Below are positions 1 to 5,189 of a stretch of DNA of 5,236 nucleotides, in pieces. Below the pieces are notes generated by a model that saw only the letters and a program-made list of their open reading frames with translations, did not search any database and was not told the origin of the DNA. Where the stretch lies: assembly GCA_044433065.1 (NCBI GenBank), contig JAWXUA010000173.1, positions 1 through 5,236 on the forward strand. The letters are read 5' to 3'. The translations under genes and the position numbers were made by a program. Source of the stretch: Nitratidesulfovibrio sp044433065 (GTDB lineage Bacteria > Desulfobacterota > Desulfovibrionia > Desulfovibrionales > Desulfovibrionaceae). Position 1 is the stretch's first letter, and every line of letters starts with the position of its first letter.

Positions 1-6
1 ATTAGT

Positions 7-588
7 ATGGCTAGTATTACACTTAAAGAGGTAGCACGTCGCGGAGTATTGAACTCCTTGATGCTGTGAACGTTATGATTGGTGGCAAATACGCTGAGCT
101 GACTACTGATGAGACTTTGGCAGGTGAGGCGCCAAGGTTGAAGTTCTCTAAGAATGGGGTGGACTACTGGATTAGGGAGGTGTTTGCACCACCTGTTTTC
201 TGGAGCGGAACGATGACGGCTGGCAAAGCATCTTACACGTGGCGCTACTAAGGAGATTATTCTGCCTACAGACTATGCTACTGGTTATACAAAAACATCG
301 TTTGGGAGTACATACTCTCCCTCTGGGGCTATTGGCTCTATAAGTCCAGACAACGGAAATGTGCTAACATTATATACGTATCGGAGTGGTCATGATTTGT
401 CTAAACTTGGGAGACTATATGTACCTTTTAATGAGGGTTTAAGTTACATTATTGTAGATGGTGAGCAATATACGTTAAACTTAATAAGTAGCACTGACGG
501 CGTCACGTACTACACTATTGGGGTCAAATCTTCATCTCTGCAGAATGGAACTCCAGTGTTTGCTGAAGACCAAACGTACACCATCTAA
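7..588 (+). pseudogene. Phage tail / tail-fibre-type protein, frameshifted
   Basis: This is one coding sequence of about 193 residues spread over two frames. It starts at the ATG at 7 (MASITLKEVARRGVLNSL), must lose one base near 55-58 to continue as DAVNVMIGGKYAEL, and then returns to the original frame near 236-245 to read GATKEIILPTDYATG through to the TAA at 586-588. The two shifts compensate exactly, so a single deletion plus a single insertion explains them. The frame is also open from base 1 to 6, so the true start could lie upstream. I do not recognise a named family. The role in a phage tail is inferred from the tail assembly chaperone 20 bases downstream and from the Thr/Ser/Gly/Tyr-rich, beta-looking C-terminal half (TYRSGHDLSKLGRLYVPF, DGVTYYTIGVKSSSL), which is typical of tail-fibre proteins. 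Whether it is a true pseudogene or intact with sequencing errors cannot be decided from this window. Confidence 0.55.
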
Positions 589-608
589 ATAGGATAAAAG
601 GAAATCAT

Positions 609-1199
609 ATGTCTATATATTACTACAAATCCCCTACGTCCCTCACTGAAAGCCTTGTGTGTCTTCACATAGCAGAAGGCGTATACTCTCCCGAATTCAA
701 GGCTAGCCTTGAAGAACACTATAACACCCCTGTAGCAGTCTGGAGCCACACACTCCCCTTCAGTGGCTATCCCATCGTTGAAGATGACATTATGCGTCAA
801 GCCACTGTGACTGAGCTGATTGAAGCCGGTGTACGCGTCTTGAAGGACAATGAAGTCCTGCTTGATGGCGCTATCGTCAAGCTTGCATGGAATGAGGAAG
901 TTGTGGATGGTGTTGTGGTGGAGAAGGTATTCCCAACGGTGGAGCCAACACCGCTGACAACAGAACAGCTTGCTGAGCGTGTGCGTAGGATGCGTGATGA
1001 CCGCATCACGTCGTGCAACTGGATTGTAAGCCGTCATGCGAAGCAGATGGACTTGGGTGTTGCGACGACGCTGACTGCTAACGAGTACACTGCTTGGCTC
1101 ACCTATCGGCAAGAGCTTCGAGACCTACCTAGCGAGGACGGCTTCCCTTGGGATGGCGGTGGGTATGATACGCCGTGGCCTGTGGAGCCTGTGGCGTAG
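609..1199 (+). CDS. Phage tail assembly chaperone (Phage_tail_APC-like)
   Basis: A 196-residue protein. The C-terminal 70 residues carry the pattern I associate with the Phage_tail_APC family: an Arg/Asp-rich helix (RRMRDDRI), then CNWIVSRHAKQMDLG, then EYTAWLTYRQELRDLPSEDG, and a Trp/Pro-rich tail (GFPWDGG, PWPVEP). Such proteins are small cytoplasmic factors, usually encoded last in the tail operon beside the fibre gene, and are thought to help tail or tail-fibre assembly. Residues 1-120 are less typical and hold an acidic, valine-rich segment (EEVVDGVVVEKVFP). The start is supported by AAAGGA at 597-602, six bases before the ATG. The gene follows the tail-type gene by 20 bases, so the two are probably one transcript, and it ends just before a strong terminator. 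The frame is intact. I am confident of the family and less so of the exact partner. Confidence 0.8.
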   Translation: MSIYYYKSPTSLTESLVCLHIAEGVYSPEFKASLEEHYNTPVAVWSHTLPFSGYPIVEDDIMRQATVTELIEAGVRVLKDNEVLLDGAIVKLAWNEEVVDGVVVEKVFPTVEPTPLTTEQLAERVRRMRDDRITSCNWIVSRHAKQMDLGVATTLTANEYTAWLTYRQELRDLPSEDGFPWDGGGYDTPWPVEPVA

Positions 1200-1219
1200 G
1201 TTTTGGTGCAGGAATGTGG

Positions 1220-1262
1220 AAAAGCCCAGTGTTCGGGAAAAACCGAATGACTGGGCTTTTTT
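1220..1262. terminator. Rho-independent terminator, probably bidirectional
   Basis: AAAAGCCCAGT (1220-1230) pairs perfectly with ACTGGGCTTTT (1250-1260). An inner stem TTCGG (1232-1236) pairs with CCGAA (1243-1247) around an A-rich loop. On the plus strand it is followed by a T run (1257-1262), 20 bases after the chaperone stop. On the minus strand the A run at 1220-1223 gives a shorter T run. It lies between two convergent genes, 12 bases past the end of the minus-strand gene, so it can serve both. Confidence 0.9.
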
Positions 1263-1274
1263 GGTGTGAAGATT

Positions 1275-2840
1275 TTAGCGCCTAAACCTGTTGCGTAAAG
1301 CGAAACCGAAGAGGGCAGCTTGGATGGTGATAAATATTTGTGAAATCAACATAAGTAGCCTTGACAATCCTCCAGCACAAGAAGCATCTGGCAGCTTCAC
1401 AAGGGGAAAGAAGTATATCCAATTTTGAAATACATCTGCAAAGGGCATTGCCCATAAATCTATCTCTAGTACTCCTCCTGTCGTAACTGGATATGGAAGT
1501 AAATCTAATAAAATTAGTGGTAAAAAACAAAGGGATAACAACCACCCCCCTGCCTTAAACGGAGCCTCACCGTATCCACTAATGAGCTTATAAAGACATA
1601 AGATTATATAGGTTCTAAGAGCACGCCACATTTCTTTATATGTAAATGGCACATCCCGATCGTGCCGCACATCTTCATCATCATTGAAAATACGTAAAGC
1701 TCGAAGTCTGCGTATTTCTTTTTCTGCGTAATGAAAGTCAGAAACAAGCCTTTCGTCCATCTCATCTTTGGCAACTTTCTTTAAGCGACGGTAAAGATCC
1801 TCAAGTAAGTAAAGAGAAGGAGCTTTTTCCTCTGGAAAAAAGTCTATATTTTCGACATTTGATAAAGAAAAGTAGCCGAGGCCATCTATTTTACGACTAT
1901 CATAAGTTACTACACGGCCATGTGACTCAGGCCAAAAACAACCCATAAATTTAAAGTCTTCTATTGGTGCTTCTATAAAATCTGCTTTTTTAAGGTTTGT
2001 ATGCTCAAAAATAGGAGGCTCTTCAAATTTAGAGTGTTTAAAGGAAGCATGTCCAATATTAGATTTCTTAAAGGATAAATGTTTATTCGTATGTATTTCA
2101 TCAAAAATAACTCGTCCTTTGAGTGTAGCATCGTCAATAATAAAGTTACCATTAACTTTACACATGATAAAGCCTAAAGTTGCTATTCTATCAAGTGTAG
2201 CATTATTAAAGAGAACATCATTTTCAAAATGTGTATCATAAAAAATTACATTTGAATAAAATTCAGCATTGTAAAATAGAGCTGCATTTGCAAATATTGT
2301 TTTTGTAAAATCACTATGATCATACAATTGTAGGCTGTTGAAGCTTACATCTTGATGAAATGTAGCCTTACAAAAGCAAGATTTTGATTCAAAAATAACA
2401 TAATCGAAATTAGGTTTACTATGAAAAATAGCATTTTCAAAAGTTACTTTTTTATAAAATTGTGAACTTGTAAAATATATATCTTTATGAAATTGGACGT
2501 GCCTACAATTTACTTCTTTTCTAAAAGTACAATTTTCAAACAGAGTTAAGAAAGTAAAAGCGTCGTCCTCCTCATCAAGGATAGCTAAGTTTAGCTCACA
2601 TGTAAAATCCGTACCAGATAAATTGCATATACGTTCAATATCATTTCTCTCTCTTCGAGCCATTGCAGCAATACTACCAATACGCCTATAAACTGCTTTT
2701 TCTAACTCCAACTCTTTCTCTTTCCCCTTCTTTAATTCAGCCGGAGCATGGAATATGCAATACATCTTGCCTGTGCCATCTGGTATAGTGCCTTCCTGTG
2801 GGTCTTCCCAACCGTACTTTTTGCACTTGCAACAATCCAT
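1275..2840 (-). CDS. Pentapeptide-repeat membrane protein with N-terminal Cys/His knuckle and channel-like C-terminus
   Basis: A 521-residue, intact gene. Residues 3-31 form a possible zinc knuckle (C3-x2-C6 and C28-I-F-H31, in a YCIFHAP motif). A charged helix follows (about 34-72). Residues about 95-300 are degenerate pentapeptide repeats dominated by Phe every fifth residue (CTFRKEV, VTFENAIF, ALFYNAEFYS, VIFYDTHF, ASFKHSKFEE), which would build a right-handed beta-helix. A linker carries DFHYAEKEIRR (368-378), a conserved-looking signature of pentapeptide proteins with membrane tails. ISGYGEAPF (420-428) precedes a hydrophobic helix (about 431-450); a second lies at about 493-514 and ends in ALRNRFRR. 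This matches the two-helix ion-channel tail of such proteins, but the loop between the helices (about 473-491) has no TxGYGD-type filter. It is AT-rich, oppositely oriented to its neighbours and has its own ribosome site, so it looks like an acquired cargo gene. Phage exclusion or defence is possible but unproven. Confidence 0.85.
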   Translation of the reverse strand: MDCCKCKKYGWEDPQEGTIPDGTGKMYCIFHAPAELKKGKEKELELEKAVYRRIGSIAAMARRERNDIERICNLSGTDFTCELNLAILDEEDDAFTFLTLFENCTFRKEVNCRHVQFHKDIYFTSSQFYKKVTFENAIFHSKPNFDYVIFESKSCFCKATFHQDVSFNSLQLYDHSDFTKTIFANAALFYNAEFYSNVIFYDTHFENDVLFNNATLDRIATLGFIMCKVNGNFIIDDATLKGRVIFDEIHTNKHLSFKKSNIGHASFKHSKFEEPPIFEHTNLKKADFIEAPIEDFKFMGCFWPESHGRVVTYDSRKIDGLGYFSLSNVENIDFFPEEKAPSLYLLEDLYRRLKKVAKDEMDERLVSDFHYAEKEIRRLRALRIFNDDEDVRHDRDVPFTYKEMWRALRTYIILCLYKLISGYGEAPFKAGGWLLSLCFLPLILLDLLPYPVTTGGVLEIDLWAMPFADVFQNWIYFFPLVKLPDASCAGGLSRLLMLISQIFITIQAALFGFALRNRFRR

Positions 2841-2845
2841 AGCAA

Positions 2846-2852
2846 TCCTCCT
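2846..2852 (-). promoter_or_regulatory. Strong ribosome binding site of the pentapeptide gene
   Basis: On the minus strand AGGAGGA lies six bases upstream of the ATG at 2840-2838. It is a near-perfect anti-Shine-Dalgarno match and fixes the start that includes the N-terminal Cys/His knuckle. Confidence 0.85.
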
Positions 2853-2864
2853 AAACAGCTTTCC

Positions 2865-2870
2865 ATTATA
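2865..2870 (-). promoter_or_regulatory. Candidate -10 box for the pentapeptide gene
   Basis: On the minus strand a consensus TATAAT lies 24 bases before the start codon, which would give a leader of roughly 17 bases that just contains the ribosome site. The only -35-like hexamer seen, TTGAAC (minus strand, 2898-2893), is 22 bases away, too far for a normal sigma-70 promoter. The promoter is therefore either weak, activator-dependent, or a chance AT-rich match. Confidence 0.35.
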
Positions 2871-2988
2871 TAGGCGAAATCACAGCATAGTCGTTCAATA
2901 AAATGAGTAATAAAGAAATTTGAGTCATAAATTTACACCTTGATGCACTGGCCTAAAGGCAACATAAGTATAAAATAGCGCTTTTATT

Positions 2989-3246
2989 ATGGAAAACGCG
3001 AGCTTTCCGCATGGTTTGCGTCCTTTACGGACAAAAATGAATAATTCACGCATAGTAGGTCTACGGAAAGTAGCAGGGGCGCAGACAACGCCCCCACCGA
3101 TGCAGTATCAGACCACCGCACCACGGCCCTACATATTGCGACAACAATATGCAGAGTTTCCGCCAATCATAAAGCCAAGATATGAATACACTCGGCAAAA
3201 AATGGGTAACAGACGGACGCTATTGGGGCAACAATATAATACGAAC
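2989..3246 (+). other. Open in-frame stretch upstream of com, coding status unclear
   Basis: The com reading frame stays open upstream to an ATG at 2989 (or one at 3037), which would add 86 (or 70) residues rich in Arg, Gln, Pro, Thr and Tyr (for example GLRKVAGAQTTPPPMQYQ and PPIIKPRYEYTRQKMG). I recognise no domain. Neither ATG has a convincing ribosome site. Com proteins I know of are about 60-75 residues and begin near the Met at 3247, so the stretch may be the remnant or tail of another phage gene, an untranslated com leader, or a real N-terminal extension. It is listed so that the reader knows the frame is open. Confidence 0.3.
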
Positions 3247-3471
3247 ATGAAAAAATATGAATTGCGTTGCACGGCTTGCGGTAAACTTTTGGCAAAAGGC
3301 CAAGGGGAAATTGAAATTAAATGCACTCGTTGTAAAAAGATAAACACGCTGAAAACCATGAGTTTCAACGCAGAGCTACTCCAAGATAGCCGTCGGGACC
3401 AAATTCATGACCATGAAGAACGCGCCGTTACCTCCTCTGGCACCGAAAACGCCAACGGTAAACGGTTTTAA
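3247..3471 (+). CDS. com: Com-like zinc-finger translational regulator (Mu-like Com family)
   Basis: A 74-residue protein beginning MKKYELRCTACGKLLAKG and continuing GEIEIKCTRCKKINTLK. The four zinc ligands C8, C11, C26 and C29 form a CxxC-x14-CxxC finger, and the KLLAKG...EIEIKC...CxxxN core is the hallmark of the Mu-like Com family. In phage Mu, Com binds the mom mRNA, opens an inhibitory stem-loop and allows translation of the DNA-modification enzyme Mom. The C-terminal 30 residues (DQIHDHEERAVTSS onward) are polar, unlike the finger, and overlap the next gene, so they are probably disordered. The start at 3247 is chosen because it matches the family N-terminus; no good Shine-Dalgarno sequence precedes it, and the frame is open further upstream. 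By analogy its target would be one of the two overlapping genes downstream. Confidence 0.8.
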   Translation: MKKYELRCTACGKLLAKGQGEIEIKCTRCKKINTLKTMSFNAELLQDSRRDQIHDHEERAVTSSGTENANGKRF

Positions 3472-3583
3472 GTACAAAGAACAGTTTGGCATTGTGGTTA
3501 TCTGCAAAGACGAAAGCGAGCACAAAGCTACGCTCGTCGCCCTGCAAAATGGCGGCTATAAATGCAAGGCGGTACGCGTATGA
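3407..3583 (+). CDS. Small unknown protein in the com cassette
   Basis: A 58-residue frame starting MTMKNAPLPPLAPKTPTVNG (an alternative Met is at 3413) and ending GGYKCKAVRV. A Pro-rich N-terminal arm is followed by a compact alpha/beta-looking unit (KYKEQFGIVVICKDESEHKATLVALQNGGYKCKAVRV) with hydrophobic strand, acidic turn, helix and strand. It overlaps com by 65 bases in another frame and its stop shares ATGA with the start of the ATPase gene, an arrangement typical of translational coupling. The clean strand-helix-strand pattern and the coupling argue that it is real. I have no firm family name. It could be an accessory or adaptor subunit of the ATPase-acetyltransferase or a regulatory target of Com. 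Any function is inference from position. Confidence 0.65.
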   Translation: MTMKNAPLPPLAPKTPTVNGFKYKEQFGIVVICKDESEHKATLVALQNGGYKCKAVRV

Positions 3584-3802
3584 GAATCGCTATCGAACAT
3601 AAAAGCCCAGAGTGTAACGGCTACCGCAGTGCGTGTGTGCGATCTCTTTTCAATGTTGATGAGTCAACGTTTAAGATTCAGGCCGACTTGCCATTGAGCA
3701 AGAGGCTTGGCAAATTGGCCTCATTGTAGGTCCGTCGGGTTCGGGAAAGACGTCACTGGGTGCGCGTATTTTTGGAGACGATGACGTTTATGTGCCGGAG
3801 CC
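3580..3802 (+). pseudogene. ABC-type ATPase of the COG2401 (ATPase-acetyltransferase) kind, frameshifted 5' fragment
   Basis: The gene begins at the ATG at 3580, overlapping the previous stop by ATGA: MRIAIEHKSPECNGYRSACV, then RSLFNVDESTFKIQADLP. One base appears lost near 3685-3693. The continuation in the next frame reads IEQEAWQIGLIVGPSGSGKT, with a perfect Walker A (GPSGSGKTS, 3729-3755), then LGARIFGDDDVYVPEPW. Without the shift translation stops at the TAG at 3727. Similarity stops at about 3802, where integrase sequence takes over, so Walker B, the ABC signature and the expected C-terminal GNAT acetyltransferase domain are all missing. From memory, this N-terminal region matches the phage-borne COG2401 group (ABC ATPase fused to a predicted acetyltransferase), several hundred residues when complete. 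Only about 75 codons remain, so no activity is expected. Confidence 0.65.
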
Positions 3803-4262
3803 TTGGAGGTTCTTGACGTGCTTCGCCGTATCGAACAGAGGGGCGCCAATGAAACGGCGCATCGTGTGCTGAATATTTGCTCACAGGTTTTTAACTTCGT
3901 TATAAGTACGGATAGAGCTGAGCGCAATCCGACGGTGGGTATACGTGCAAAGCTTGAACCTGTTGACGTGAAACATTTTGCAACTATTACAAATCCTAAA
4001 GAAATTTCCCTCCTTTTAAAAAATATTGATGCCTATCGTGGTAATCTCGTGGTACGCCTCGCACTAAAAATAGCACCATATATTTTTGTTCGCCCTAGCG
4101 AACTCCGTTGCGCACGCTGGGCAGAGTTCAACTTCAGCACTGATGAATGGCATATTCCACCAGAGCGTATGAAAATGCGACGTAAACATATAGTCCCCCT
4201 CGCTCCGCAAGTAGTCACACTACTTAGAGAGCTTCATCCGCTTACCGGCCATACTGACTTTC
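3803..4262 (+). pseudogene. P4-type tyrosine integrase, internal fragment
   Basis: About 153 residues of a P4/DUF4102-type phage or island integrase lacking both ends. The visible part starts in the core-binding domain (LDVLRRIEQRGANETAHRVL, then NICSQVFNFVISTDRAERNP) and enters the catalytic domain (LALKIAPYIFVRPSELRCAR), where the Arg in VRPSELR is the first catalytic arginine. It continues through WHIPPERMKMRRKHIVPL to ELHPLTGHTDF. Full-length members have about 400 residues. The N-terminal DNA-binding arm and the C-terminal HxxR and nucleophilic Tyr are absent, so it cannot recombine DNA. The frame reads on past the family match (LLQTCGE) to a TGA at 4289-4291 inside the following IS element. 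The 5' junction is with the ATPase fragment and the 3' junction with the IS end. The TTG at 3803 is a chance start. Confidence 0.8.
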
Positions 4263-4325
4263 TGAACTTGCTACAGACTTGTGGAGAGTGAGTTCAGCCA
4301 GTATTCTCTGACAAAGGGGTATGAA

Positions 4326-4661
4326 ATGGCAAAACGTACACGTCGTAGTTAGGATGCAGAGTTCAAGCGTAATGCGGTTCATCTGGACTAAAAGTGGGCC
4401 AAGAGAAAGGCCGAACAGTAACAGATGTTGCTGAAAGCTTAGGCATTTCAGTAGACCTTCTGTACCGTTGGCGGCAAGAGAGTGACACGCATAAAAAATT
4501 GCTTTTCTTTATACGATGGGGGCAAGGGAAATCCCATGTCCACAGAGCAAGAACGCATAATTCGAAGTCTTGAAAAGCGCTTAAAAAACACAGAGATAGA
4601 GCGCGACATCTTAAAAAAAATCCTTGGCATCTCCAGCAGGACCCCGTGTAGTGAGCCGTAG
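4326..4661 (+). pseudogene. IS3-family transposase OrfA, broken
   Basis: Start ATG at 4326 with AAAGGGG a few bases upstream. The pieces are MAKRTRRS, an in-frame TAG (4350), DAEFKRNAVHL, and a stop at 4389. One lost base near 4385 then leads into VGQEKGRTVTDVAESLGISV and DLLYRWRQESDTHKK, the helix-turn-helix that binds the inverted repeats. One gained base near 4500 restores the first frame for MSTEQERIIRSLEKRLKNTE and IERDILKKILGISSRTP, a leucine-zipper-like helix ending at the TAG at 4659. The total of about 111 codons fits OrfA. A run of eight A's (4613-4620) sits where IS3 elements use a -1 slippage site to make the OrfAB fusion, but here the -1 frame meets stops at 4649 and 4652. Confidence 0.75.
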
Positions 4662-5117
4662 TATTCCAGACCATCAAGGAATACCGCTCACTATTTTCAG
4701 TGAAGAAGATGTGCCAAATACTGGGAGCCTCTCAGAGCGGATTTTACATGTGGCTAGCGCGGCCTAAGTCATCTAGATCACAACAGAATGAACAACTTAA
4801 AGCACGTATTTTGACGCTTTTTATGGAGCACAAAGGAGCAGCTGGAAGTTTCCCCTGTAAAATCAGGCCAACCGCCGACTTGCGTTCTGAAGAGGCCTTC
4901 AAAACAGTGAGTCGCCCAATAATCATATGGGCGTTGCGCGCCATATGCAGGACATGGGCCTGCGTTGTCGGCTGCCAAGAAAATATGTGACCACAACTGA
5001 TTCCAAGCATACGGAGCCACTCGCCGAAAACCTTTTAAAACGACAATTTGCCGTTGCCGAGCCAACCAAGGTATGGGTGACGGACATTACGTATATCCGC
5101 ATTGGACAGAAATGGCA
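4655..5117 (+). pseudogene. IS3-family transposase OrfB, broken and truncated
   Basis: The N-terminal part, after a stop at 4652, reads TIKEYRSLFSVKKMCQILGA and SQSGFYMWLARPKSSRSQQN, the typical OrfB pre-catalytic (HTH_21-like) region; a GTG at 4700 is a possible internal start. Around 4855-4925 the alignment becomes garbled, and the frame moves by one base to GVARHMQDMGLRCRL, RKYVTTTDSKHTEP and AVAEPTKVWVTDITYIRIGQ. The Asp in VWVTDITYI (codon 5083-5085) is the first residue of the DDE integrase-core triad. Homology stops at KWH at 5118, where the second IS begins, so the other two catalytic residues are missing here. Only about 155 of the usual 270-300 residues are represented. Confidence 0.75.
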
Positions 5118-5176
5118 TGGTAATCCCCCCATTAAAAAGTACTTTTGAAAAGTAGAATTTTCTCGTAAACTGAACG

Positions 5177-5182
5177 AAGGAG
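5177..5182 (+). promoter_or_regulatory. Ribosome binding site of the second IS OrfA
   Basis: AAGGAG lies seven bases upstream of the ATG at 5190 and fixes the start of the partial OrfA. Confidence 0.8.
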
Positions 5183-5189
5183 ATCCTAC

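Larger units (their letters stand above)
4263..5117 (+). mobile_element. IS3-family element, degenerate and interrupted
   Basis: The element probably begins at the TG of TGAACTTGCTACAG (4263), where integrase homology ends; IS3-family ends usually start with TG. It carries the usual two overlapping transposase frames (orfA about 4326-4661, orfB about 4655-5117), both broken. The right part of the element, with the second Asp and the Glu of the DDE triad and the right inverted repeat, is not in the window because a second insertion interrupts it at about 5118. The left boundary is estimated from homology loss, not from a matched repeat pair or target duplication. Confidence 0.65.

Noticed and set aside
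585..1112. Minus-strand 175-residue open frame opposite the tail chaperone
   Set aside because: It lies wholly antisense to a well-supported gene with a family motif and a ribosome site, and its translation has no recognisable features; it is a shadow frame.
1282..1545. Minus-strand 87-residue frame within the 3' part of the pentapeptide gene
   Set aside because: It is an alternate frame of the same strand inside the membrane domain, without a ribosome site or family match.
2935..2980. Plus-strand promoter (TTGATG ... CATAAG or TATAAA) before the com region
   Set aside because: The hexamers are poor or their spacing (23 bases to TATAAA) is outside the normal range; not strong enough to annotate.
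2970..2989. AT-rich imperfect palindrome around AGCGCT as an operator
   Set aside because: Only the central six bases and a few flanking pairs are symmetrical, with several mismatches; too short and AT-rich to claim a binding site.
3599..3615. AAAAGCCCAGAGTGT resembling the left arm of the terminator at 1220
   Set aside because: There is no matching right arm or T run nearby, and it lies inside the ATPase coding sequence; chance similarity.
4363..4677. Minus-strand 104-residue frame opposite OrfA
   Set aside because: It is antisense to clear, though frameshifted, OrfA sequence; Cys/Ser/Phe-rich composition typical of antisense translation.
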